Positions 15,519 through 23,209 of a stretch of DNA of 33,905 bases are shown here, one piece after another. The stretch spans positions 1-33,905 of IMG/VR virus record IMGVR_UViG_3300010885_059158; one strand, 5' to 3'. This DNA comes from a virus. Every line of letters begins with the position of its first letter. Within the stretch, counting starts at the first letter, position 1. A model generated the notes under the pieces. The model saw only the letters and a list, made by a program, of their open reading frames with translations, did not search any database and was not told the origin of the DNA. Both the position numbers and the translations under genes were made by a program.

Positions 15519-15546
15519 TTGATTATCTATAAGAGTGTAATATAAT
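15519..15546 (+). promoter_or_regulatory. Early (sigma70-like) promoter of queC
   Basis: TTGATT (15519-15524), 16-bp spacer, TATAAT (15541-15546). The transcript should start at about 15553, at the ATG (15554), making a leaderless message. An AATAAATA late-type octamer at 15509-15516 may add late expression. Confidence 0.6.
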
Positions 15547-15553
15547 CTCTTAT

Positions 15554-16270
15554 ATGTCAAAAGCCGTTGTTGTATTTTCTGGTGGTTTAGATTCTACTGT
15601 TCTTCTTGAACATTGTATTAAAAATCATGATGAAGTTTATGCTTTAACGTTTGATTATAATCAGCGTCATAAGAAAGAGATTAATGTTGCTGAAGCTTAT
15701 ATATACAATCATTATAGTTATCATCACTCTAAAGTAAAAGAGCATAGAGTTATTGATTTAAGCTTCTTTAGAAATCTAGCACCTACTTCTGCTCTTACAT
15801 CAAACGATATTGATGTACCGAAGATGAAAGATGTAATTGGAGAAGCACAAACTTCTGCTTACGTTGCTAATAGAAATATGATGTTCCTATCTATTGCTTG
15901 TTCTTATGCTGAAGCAGTAAATGCTACTGAAGTTTATTACGGAGCAGTAGCTGTTGATAATCTTAGCGGTTTTTGGGATTGTACAAGTCCGTTTATAGAA
16001 GGTATTAATAACGTATTAGCTCTTAATCGATTAAATCGAATTCAAATACAAGCTCCTTTACTTTTTAAAACTAAAAAAGAGATTGTAGAAATGGGTATAG
16101 AATTAGGTGTTCAATTTGAAAAAACTTGGTCCTGTTATAATGGTAGAGAAGTAAGTTGTGGGGAATGCCCGGCATGTTCAAGTCGTATAGCGGGTTTTAA
16201 AAAGTCAAAATATATAGATCCTCTACCTTATACAAAAGATATAGATTGGAAAGATTGTAAAAGTTTGTAA
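15554..16270 (+). CDS. queC: 7-cyano-7-deazaguanine (preQ0) synthase QueC
   Basis: 238 residues, full length for the family. It has the ATP-pyrophosphatase loop FSGGLDST (8-15), the YVANRNMMFLSIA segment (103-115) corresponding to the QueC YVPxRN motif, and a C-terminal zinc site with four cysteines at 194, 202, 205 and 208 (SCYNGREVSCGECPACSSR). QueC converts 7-carboxy-7-deazaguanine to preQ0 with ATP and ammonia. In phages this pathway commonly supplies 7-deazaguanine derivatives for genomic DNA modification that blocks restriction; tRNA queuosine supply is the alternative. No other pathway gene is in this window. It has its own early-type promoter but lies among late fibre genes, which suggests later insertion. 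Confidence 0.95.
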   Translation: MSKAVVVFSGGLDSTVLLEHCIKNHDEVYALTFDYNQRHKKEINVAEAYIYNHYSYHHSKVKEHRVIDLSFFRNLAPTSALTSNDIDVPKMKDVIGEAQTSAYVANRNMMFLSIACSYAEAVNATEVYYGAVAVDNLSGFWDCTSPFIEGINNVLALNRLNRIQIQAPLLFKTKKEIVEMGIELGVQFEKTWSCYNGREVSCGECPACSSRIAGFKKSKYIDPLPYTKDIDWKDCKSL

Positions 16271-16306
16271 TACCTACATAGGCTTTAAAAGCCGCCGAAG
16301 TAAATG

Positions 16307-16314
16307 CTTAAATA
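16307..16314 (+). promoter_or_regulatory. Late promoter candidate (CTTAAATA)
   Basis: 17 nt before the ATG at 16324, after a small GGCTTTAAAAGCC palindrome (16281-16293) that follows queC. Confidence 0.4.
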
Positions 16315-16323
16315 TACACGTAT

Positions 16324-18939
16324 ATGTCTATTACGTATTTAAACTCTTCGATGATACTAGTTCCGGCGAGTATTTCGCCGTTGAGTGCTGCCCACCTTTC
16401 ATCCGTAGATATTTCATTTCCTCGAACCGGAGGTAGTATATTTAATAATACAGAGATATTCGGAGATTTAGTTATCACAGGGGAACTTTCTGCAGTAAGA
16501 CATAATTACCAAAAAATAGATTATTGCTTTTATGTAGGACAATACGGGGTTGATACAGACGATCTTCATGAAAAAGAGCTTGGTAGAGGTAGAAACGAAC
16601 AATTTCCTTTTGCCTCAATTAAATTTGCTGCTACTAAGGTAGCAGAATTAAGATTACAAGGAGACACTAACCCGTATACAATTTTTGTTAAGAGTGGGAG
16701 ATATGTAGAAAATAACCCTATATATCTTCCCCCGGCAACAAGTATAATCGGGGACAATTTAAGAAGAATTAGTATTGAACCTGCTAACCCGTTTCTTGAT
16801 ATTATTTGGGTAAATAGTGCTTGTTATGTATGGGGTGTAACATTTAGAGGTCATAAGACTCCTTCTGCAGCTGTAGCCTTTCCTCTTTGGTATAGTACAG
16901 CTACGGCAACAAATAGTAGCCTGAATCCCGATGCATTTAAAATTGCTTATAATACACCTACCTCTCTTGTAACCCCACCTTCGGCAAGACCTTTTATAGC
17001 TGTCAGTCCTTATATACAAGGTTGTACATCTTATGCTACTTCAACAAATGCCCCTAATGATGGTGGTGATGCCGGATGTGGTATGAGAATTGACGGTAGT
17101 TTAGTAGACGGTAATATAAGAAGTATGGTACTTGATTCTTACACTCAAGTAAATCAAGGCGGTAGAGGTATTCATATTATTAATCATGGTTATGCCCAAC
17201 TTGTTAGTATCTTCACTATTGCAACAACCGATGGTATTGTTTGTGAAAGTGGTGGTAGTTGTTCTATTAGTACTTCAAATAGTACATTTGGTTTATCTGG
17301 AATAGTTGCAAGAGGTAAATCCCCCACCCCTATTCTTAGTGGTGTATTTGCAGACTTTATAGTAGGTACAAACGTATTTACTATAAGTGCAGTACAAACT
17401 ATTCCTACTATTCTTCCCGGTAATGATAAACAATTTATAGCAAAAGTTCCTTACCCTGGTACTTGCTTCTATATAGATGGATTAGCATTAAGTGCTCTTA
17501 ATCCTTTAGAACCATCTGGAGCACAACAAATGTTCCCTGTTAATAGACCATTAACAATATCTGATGGTGTAGAGTATACTTCTTCCTCTCAAACACTTAC
17601 TATTAGTAGTAGTTTAGAAAACTTTAAAACAATTATTTTAGATCAATATAGTGTACCTGCAACATCACCGAGTGGTAACCCTAGTGACTTTACATATGCT
17701 GCCGCTAGTAAACAAATATTAAGTAACAAATCTAAATTACAACAGCAAATAGTTAACTGGGTAAGATGGTATAATTCAGCAGCAGTAGCAACTACTGCCC
17801 TCTCTGCTCAAACATATAGAGATAGCGGTTATGTTATTGATGCAATAGCTGCTGACATTGCTAATAATGCTAATCATCGATCGGTTGAAGTAGGTAATTT
17901 ATTTTTCCAAGCTGTATCAAAAGATATTGTTTATGGTAATGGTTCAACAACCCCTGTTATACGTCCAGAATTTATAGATGCTACTAAAGAGTCTTTTAAA
18001 GCGTTAGGTAAATATATAACAGGTGTAGGAGGTATACCCTCAGGCCCTGAAACAATACCACCGTTTACAACAACTTATTTACTTTCAAGCACAGGTGTAG
18101 GTTCGGCGAGAGCTGCTAATGTAAACTCTCTAGTAACCAATATAATTTATCCGTTTGAAAATAGCGGTTCCCTTCAAGCGTATTCTCCTGCAGGTAGTTA
18201 TACTGCTACTGATAGAAATATGGCAAATGCTATAGCGGCTCAAAGATCTACTTTACAAGCTCAGGTTTCAAGTTATGTGCTACAAAAAGGTTATTTAACT
18301 GATCCTGCCTACCTCGCTATTTGTTCGAGAGATTCTGGTAAGTGGGTCGACGCCGTTGTTAATGATTTATATTACGGTGTTAACGCTCGATCAATTGCGT
18401 ATGCTGAAGCCTATTGGAAGGGCAGTACCAGTAGATTGCCAAATAGTATTATACCAAATCATGCAATTAAAACAAACGATTCTATTGATGCTTTCCGTAG
18501 ATATGTATACGATGTTTTAGCTACCCAGGGCAATATTACCTCCGTTGGTAGTCATGATCAATATATTGTACAAATACCTTTGGATAGTAATATAGGGTTT
18601 GACTTAAAGTCCTATTTTGGTAAAACAGTTAACTTCTATGCAAGAAGCACTGCTGAAACCGGATCTCATACATTTGAATATATAGGGTGTGGTACAAATA
18701 TACTTCAAGCAATTCCTGCTCAAGGAGGTCAAGTTAATAACAACAATGAAGTAGTCTTTGATGGACTCTTTGACTATAATGCCCCTGGTATAGTTTACTA
18801 TACTAGTTCTAACGAAAAGGGTAATTATAAAATTGGACCTGGATTTACTGTTATACAAAGTACTGGTACAGTTGAGGGAGATACATTTAAACGATCAATT
18901 CTAACATTAGTAACCCCGCTTACAATTGCTTTAGAATAA
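16324..18939 (+). CDS. Large tail fibre with beta-helix domain (cyanophage-fibre type)
   Basis: 871 residues. After an N-terminal attachment-like region (about 1-60, with NTEIFGDLVITGELSAVRHN), residues about 65-340 look like a right-handed beta-helix of the pectate-lyase type: SIKFAATKVAELRLQGD, YTIFVKSGRYVENNPIYLPP, TSIIGDN. Then comes GIHIINHGYAQLVSIFTIAT plus a Ser/Asn-rich segment, a pattern I associate with T4-like cyanophage fibres. Residues about 460-740 are helical with two similar units (QQQIVNWVRWYNS and LQAQVSSYVLQKG, each followed by DSGYVIDAIAADI or DSGKWVDAVVNDL), an internal duplication. The C-terminus (VYYTSSNEKGNYKIGPGFTV) resembles fibre closing domains. No catalytic residues for depolymerisation can be assigned. 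Confidence 0.75.
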   Translation: MSITYLNSSMILVPASISPLSAAHLSSVDISFPRTGGSIFNNTEIFGDLVITGELSAVRHNYQKIDYCFYVGQYGVDTDDLHEKELGRGRNEQFPFASIKFAATKVAELRLQGDTNPYTIFVKSGRYVENNPIYLPPATSIIGDNLRRISIEPANPFLDIIWVNSACYVWGVTFRGHKTPSAAVAFPLWYSTATATNSSLNPDAFKIAYNTPTSLVTPPSARPFIAVSPYIQGCTSYATSTNAPNDGGDAGCGMRIDGSLVDGNIRSMVLDSYTQVNQGGRGIHIINHGYAQLVSIFTIATTDGIVCESGGSCSISTSNSTFGLSGIVARGKSPTPILSGVFADFIVGTNVFTISAVQTIPTILPGNDKQFIAKVPYPGTCFYIDGLALSALNPLEPSGAQQMFPVNRPLTISDGVEYTSSSQTLTISSSLENFKTIILDQYSVPATSPSGNPSDFTYAAASKQILSNKSKLQQQIVNWVRWYNSAAVATTALSAQTYRDSGYVIDAIAADIANNANHRSVEVGNLFFQAVSKDIVYGNGSTTPVIRPEFIDATKESFKALGKYITGVGGIPSGPETIPPFTTTYLLSSTGVGSARAANVNSLVTNIIYPFENSGSLQAYSPAGSYTATDRNMANAIAAQRSTLQAQVSSYVLQKGYLTDPAYLAICSRDSGKWVDAVVNDLYYGVNARSIAYAEAYWKGSTSRLPNSIIPNHAIKTNDSIDAFRRYVYDVLATQGNITSVGSHDQYIVQIPLDSNIGFDLKSYFGKTVNFYARSTAETGSHTFEYIGCGTNILQAIPAQGGQVNNNNEVVFDGLFDYNAPGIVYYTSSNEKGNYKIGPGFTVIQSTGTVEGDTFKRSILTLVTPLTIALE

Positions 18940-18942
18940 ATA
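18935..18942 (+). promoter_or_regulatory. Late promoter candidate (AATAAATA)
   Basis: One mismatch to consensus, 21 nt before the ATG at 18956, overlapping the stop of the 871-aa fibre. Confidence 0.45.
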
Positions 18943-18955
18943 ATAATAATAAAAT

Positions 18956-19318
18956 ATGGCACAGCTAATCCCACTAAACTACTTTACAAGAGTATCCAAA
19001 CCAGTTACCACAGTGCCTACAGTTGTTTACTCTGTACCTATTGATAGAGCAGGTATTATAATAACAGCACTTGCAACAAATTTAACTAATTCACCGCAAA
19101 CAATAACTGCTGGTCTTTCAACATCAAGTCCTAAGAAAGACAATACTAATAGTTATTTTGAAATTGTTAAAAATTTTCAATTACCTCCAGATGATACAAC
19201 AAATATTGTTATTAATAAATTAGTTTTAGGGGAATACGATAATTTCATTATCTATGCAACTAACCCCTCTGTCGTTAATATAACCTTATCAGTACTTGAA
19301 TCTGTAAATACCCAATAA
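18956..19318 (+). CDS. Stand-alone beta domain, paralogue of the Pro-Thr protein N-terminus
   Basis: 120 residues. It aligns over nearly its full length with residues 1-120 of the 680-aa Pro-Thr protein (NYFTRVSKPVTTVPTVVYS versus [53 protein letters not shown]). It ends where the other continues into its repeat stalk, so the domain can be used alone. Alternating hydrophobic pattern implies a beta sandwich; a virion-surface or fibre-joint role is inferred from company. The gene is followed 5 nt later by a fibre gene. Confidence 0.7.
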   Translation: MAQLIPLNYFTRVSKPVTTVPTVVYSVPIDRAGIIITALATNLTNSPQTITAGLSTSSPKKDNTNSYFEIVKNFQLPPDDTTNIVINKLVLGEYDNFIIYATNPSVVNITLSVLESVNTQ

Positions 19319-19323
19319 AATAA

Positions 19324-20751
19324 ATGGAATCCTACCATCAAACATTAGGTAATGTAGTACGCTTAAAGAGCTTAACAGCAACAGACTTAACTACAAATGC
19401 CTACGTAAATAACTTCATTAGTTTAAATGCTGTTGAACCGAGCTTAGGTCGGCCTTCTAGTATTTCAAATGCTAATCCGTTATCTGCGTATTATTTCCCT
19501 GTATTAGGAACTGAAACTTCTTATCTCTCTTCAAGACGTATAACAGGTAAAGATACTTTATACGTAAAGGGATCTGCCTTATACATACCAGGTAGTGCTA
19601 TAATTAATAATTTATCAGCTAATACTGCATTTATAAACAGGTTATCTGCTAATGATGTTTTTATAAAAAATCTTACAGCTAATACTGCCTTTATAAATGA
19701 GTTAACTGCTAATACTGCTCTTATAAAAAATTTAATAGTTGATGTTTCGTTTACAGATAGTTTAACAGCAAAAAACGGTTTAATTGTAAATTTAACTTCA
19801 ACAAACGTATTCACTAATTACCTTACAGCATCAAATGAACTAGTTAATAATTTAACAGCAACAAATGTATTTACAAATACGTTAACAACCTCTAACGCTT
19901 TTACTAAACTTCTTACAGCTAATAAAGCTTTAATTACAAGTCTTACATCCTATGAAATATACGGGTTTAAAGGTACTGATACCGGTACTGGCAACCCTAT
20001 ACCACCGTTCATTCCTAGCAGTCACGATATTGTTCCCGGTGGTAGTCAAGGCTTAATAAAAATAAATGGCGGGAACCCCTCTTTAGCTGCATTTATTGCG
20101 CCCGGTAGTTACAGCGGATGGGTTGCAAGTACAGGAGGTAGCGGTGGATGTTTTATAGCTATTGGTGGTACTGCAGATACTGGATCGTTTAACTCCTCTG
20201 GTATTGCCCTACCTGCTTCAGGCGGTGATGCCGGTATTATTAATGTAAGTGGTGCCTCCGGTAGTGGAACCCGTTCTGGGGGAAACGGTGGTAGCCTCTT
20301 AATGGTTGGTAGTATATCAAATAGTACTAACAGTGGTTACAATGGCGGTTCAATTAATACATCTGCAACAGTATACGGCTCCGGCGGTAATATTACTACA
20401 TCTAGCGGTGGTGGTTCAATAAATACAACAGGTTCAGGTTACATTCAATTTGGTTATGATACTCAAAGAACAACCTTAAGTGGAACTGCTACAGCTAACA
20501 GAAATGTTAATTTACCAAATGCTAGCGGTACACTAACTGTTAAAACAGTATCAGCTATAGGTAATGGTGTTGATAAAGTAATTAACTTTGTTCATAATTT
20601 AAATAGTAGAGATATTATAACTCAAGTTTACGATAACACTAATTATGAAGTTGTATATGCTTCAATAGCTAATATTAACACAACAACAATAAGTTTATCC
20701 TTTAATGTAGTTCCTCCAGTGAACGGTTATAAGGTTGTAGTTATAGGATAA
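19324..20751 (+). CDS. Tail fibre with decapeptide-repeat stalk and Gly-rich tip
   Basis: 475 residues. Residues about 93-209 are tandem units of roughly 10 residues (NLTANTAFIN, ELTANTALIK, NLTATNVFTN), the same stalk type as in the 811-aa fibre. Residues about 236-376 are very Gly/Ser-rich with short repeats (GGSGGCFIAIGG, GGDAGIINVSG, GGNITTSSGGGSI), compatible with a Gly-rich or polyglycine-II-like tip. The C-terminal 100 residues (RDIITQVYDNTNYEVVYASI, then NGYKVVVIG) are a compact beta domain seen at fibre ends. It sits in a late fibre operon. Which host structure it binds cannot be told. Confidence 0.7.
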   Translation: MESYHQTLGNVVRLKSLTATDLTTNAYVNNFISLNAVEPSLGRPSSISNANPLSAYYFPVLGTETSYLSSRRITGKDTLYVKGSALYIPGSAIINNLSANTAFINRLSANDVFIKNLTANTAFINELTANTALIKNLIVDVSFTDSLTAKNGLIVNLTSTNVFTNYLTASNELVNNLTATNVFTNTLTTSNAFTKLLTANKALITSLTSYEIYGFKGTDTGTGNPIPPFIPSSHDIVPGGSQGLIKINGGNPSLAAFIAPGSYSGWVASTGGSGGCFIAIGGTADTGSFNSSGIALPASGGDAGIINVSGASGSGTRSGGNGGSLLMVGSISNSTNSGYNGGSINTSATVYGSGGNITTSSGGGSINTTGSGYIQFGYDTQRTTLSGTATANRNVNLPNASGTLTVKTVSAIGNGVDKVINFVHNLNSRDIITQVYDNTNYEVVYASIANINTTTISLSFNVVPPVNGYKVVVIG

Positions 20752-20754
20752 ATA
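20747..20754 (+). promoter_or_regulatory. Late promoter (GATAAATA)
   Basis: 18 nt before the ATG at 20765, overlapping the stop of the preceding fibre gene. Confidence 0.5.
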
Positions 20755-20764
20755 TTAAAATAAT

Positions 20765-23200
20765 ATGGCTATTAATTTATTAGATAATGAAAACCTTTAC
20801 GGTAATTTAAGTGCAACCGGAGACGTTATTTCTACAAACGTATTTACTAAGTACGTTAGTGCTTCTAACGCCTTATTTAACACTTTAACAGCTACAAATG
20901 CTTTAGTAAATACAATATCATCAACAAATGTATTTACTAATTATCTTACTGCTAATAACGGATTAATTACAAATTTATATTCTGTTAATACTTTTACTAA
21001 CTTTCTTACAGCATCAAATGAACTAGTTAATAATTTAACAGCAACAAACGTTTTTACTAACTACCTTACAGCGTCAAATGCTACAATTACAAATTTAACC
21101 TCAGTAAATACTTTTACTAATTATTTTACTGCTAATAATGCTGTTGTTAATAATTTAACTGCTATTAATATTTCTTCAAATAGTTTAGTTAGTATAAATG
21201 GTTTAATTAGTAATTTAACAGCTACAAACGTATTTACCAATTACCTTACAGCATCTAACGCTTTAGTAAATAATATTTCTTCAGTAAATACTTTTACAAA
21301 TACTTTAACAGCTAATAATACTGTTGTTAACAATTTAACAGCGTATAATATTTCTTCAAATATTATAGCAAGCACTAACGGATTATTTGTTAATTTAACT
21401 TCAACAAACGTATTCACTGATTACCTTACAGCGTCTAACACTTTAATTAGCAATTTAACAGCTTCTAACGCCTTATTTAACACTTTAACAGCTTCTAATG
21501 CTTTATTTAACACTTTAACAGCTTCTAACGCCTTATTTAACACTTTAACAGCTTCTAATGCTTTATTTAACACTTTAACAGCTTCTAATACTCTTTTTAA
21601 TAATACAACTTCAACAAACGTATTTACTAATTACCTTACTGCTGATAATACTCTTTTTAATAATACAACTTCAACAAACGTATTTACTAACTATCTTACT
21701 GCTTCTAATACATTACTAACAAAAATTACATCAAATAATGTAACCCTTTACGGGGATTTAAGCGCTACCGGTTACCTTCGTTCAAGTAGTTTAATTGTAA
21801 GGGGTATGGCATTTGGTGGTTGTTGTAGTACATTTTCTGGAAATTACTCAACTATAAGTGGCGGTTTGTCTAATACTTTACTTACCGATTATTCGTTTAT
21901 TGGAGGTGGGCAGTGTAATTCTGCCCCTCTAAGTGCTTTTACAACTATTGTCGGTGGTAAGTGCAATACAGCGTCCAGTATATATTCGTACGTTGGAGCC
22001 GGTTCCGGAAATTGTATAGCAGGAGCCGGTAATAATATTATCGTAGGAGGTTCTAATAACTACCTTGCTTGTGCGTATTCTACTATTGTTGGCGGTTTGA
22101 GTAATATATCTACTGGAGGTTATGCCTTTATTGGTGGAGGTAACCATAATCAGAATGAAGATAATTATGGTGTAATAGTTGGTGGGTATAGTAATTATAC
22201 AAAATCCGGGTATGGTTTTATAGGTAGTGGAGCCAGTAATAAACTTTGTGGAGGTTATAGTTCAATAGTTGGTGGTACCGGAAATCAAGCACAAGGTTCC
22301 GGATTTAGTTTTATTGGTGGTGGACAATCAAACATTTTACAAAACGGTTCCAATTATAGTGTAATAGCCGGCGGTATATCAAACTATATTACTTCTTATC
22401 TATCCGGTGGATTTATCGGGGCCGGTTGTCAAAACTATGTAGATGTAAACGGTTGTAACGCTAGTGTAGTCAGTGGTGTTAAAAATCACGCCTCTGGTGC
22501 TAACAGCTTTATAGGTGGCGGGCAATGTAATTGTACCACCGGTTGTTATTCAACAGTTGTTGATAGCTTATGTAGTATAGCTTCTGGTAATTTCTCTGTT
22601 GTAGACGGTGGTAAATGTAATACAGCATCTGGTAACTATTCTTTTATTGCCGCTGGTTCATCCAATGATACAAAAGGATTTGCTAATACTTTTATTCTTG
22701 GTACCGGTATAAACGCAATAAGTGCAAATTATACATACGTTAACAATTTAAGTGCTACCGGTAATATTACAGCTGGTACATATTACGGAGACGGATCTCA
22801 ATTAAAAGGTATTAACGCTGCTAATCTTACAGCACCATATTTACCTCTATCCGGTGGCACGGTTACAGGTAATGTATCTGTGACGGGTACAATAGCAGGT
22901 AATGTTAATATAGCATCTATAAATAATACTAGTTACACTATACAGCTATCAGACGCCGGAGGAGTTATTGTATCAAAAAATACAACCGGTCTTATAGCAT
23001 CTGTAGTAAGTACTATAAATTACCCAGCAGGGTTTCAAACCGGTTTATTACAGTTAAGTACTGGTAGAATAACAGTATCTGGTTCAAATATAATAATAAA
23101 CAACACTGACGGCTTTGTTAAAACAACTAGACAATTTTCAGCTGCTACACTGATTAACACAGGTGGGGATTGGGTATTATTCGGTGACTTAAACATATAA
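20765..23200 (+). CDS. Long tail fibre: decapeptide stalk plus Cys-rich YadA-like head
   Basis: 811 residues. Residues about 19-322 are some thirty decapeptide units in a 20-residue alternation (LTASNELVNN, LTATNVFTNY). Residues about 346-645 form a repeat of the type YSTIVGGLSN/YSFIGGGQCN with GG-x-x-N every 14-20 residues, like the head of YadA-type trimeric adhesins and of S74-containing phage and bacterial fibres; many units carry Cys at the same place (GGGQCN, GGKCN, GAGSGNC). A joint (FANTFILGTG) leads to a C-terminal domain with LSATGNITAGTYYGDGSQLK and a final WVLFGDLNI. No S74 autoprotease Ser-Lys end is obvious. Probable trimeric distal fibre. Confidence 0.75.
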   Translation: MAINLLDNENLYGNLSATGDVISTNVFTKYVSASNALFNTLTATNALVNTISSTNVFTNYLTANNGLITNLYSVNTFTNFLTASNELVNNLTATNVFTNYLTASNATITNLTSVNTFTNYFTANNAVVNNLTAINISSNSLVSINGLISNLTATNVFTNYLTASNALVNNISSVNTFTNTLTANNTVVNNLTAYNISSNIIASTNGLFVNLTSTNVFTDYLTASNTLISNLTASNALFNTLTASNALFNTLTASNALFNTLTASNALFNTLTASNTLFNNTTSTNVFTNYLTADNTLFNNTTSTNVFTNYLTASNTLLTKITSNNVTLYGDLSATGYLRSSSLIVRGMAFGGCCSTFSGNYSTISGGLSNTLLTDYSFIGGGQCNSAPLSAFTTIVGGKCNTASSIYSYVGAGSGNCIAGAGNNIIVGGSNNYLACAYSTIVGGLSNISTGGYAFIGGGNHNQNEDNYGVIVGGYSNYTKSGYGFIGSGASNKLCGGYSSIVGGTGNQAQGSGFSFIGGGQSNILQNGSNYSVIAGGISNYITSYLSGGFIGAGCQNYVDVNGCNASVVSGVKNHASGANSFIGGGQCNCTTGCYSTVVDSLCSIASGNFSVVDGGKCNTASGNYSFIAAGSSNDTKGFANTFILGTGINAISANYTYVNNLSATGNITAGTYYGDGSQLKGINAANLTAPYLPLSGGTVTGNVSVTGTIAGNVNIASINNTSYTIQLSDAGGVIVSKNTTGLIASVVSTINYPAGFQTGLLQLSTGRITVSGSNIIINNTDGFVKTTRQFSAATLINTGGDWVLFGDLNI
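21451..21600 (+). repeat. 30-bp tandem repeat array, about 5 copies
   Basis: Five 30-bp units (CACTTTAACAGCTTCTAAYG type) in the stalk of the 811-aa fibre. Two synonymous versions (AACGCCTTA and AATGCTTTA) alternate, so the duplicated unit was partly 60 bp. Encodes LTASNALFNT repeatedly. Confidence 0.9.
21601..21720 (+). repeat. 60-bp tandem repeat, 2 copies
   Basis: Bases 21601-21660 and 21661-21720 share TAATACAACTTCAACAAACG and most of the remainder, diverging at their ends. Encodes the 20-residue pair TTSTNVFTNY + LTA.NTL. Confidence 0.8.
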
Positions 23201-23209
23201 GGTACCTAT

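Noticed and set aside
16281-16293. Terminator after queC (GGCTTTAAAAGCC)
   Set aside because: Palindrome is short, the loop would use most of it, and no T-run follows. It is mentioned only with the downstream promoter.
16759-19814. Minus-strand ORFs inside the fibre genes (16566, 16759, 18604, 19521 and similar)
   Set aside because: All lie opposite well-supported fibre genes, lack motifs and promoters, and have composition expected of antisense frames.
21451-21720. CRISPR-like direct repeats
   Set aside because: Repeats are directly adjacent without unique spacers, lie inside an open fibre frame and encode a decapeptide unit.
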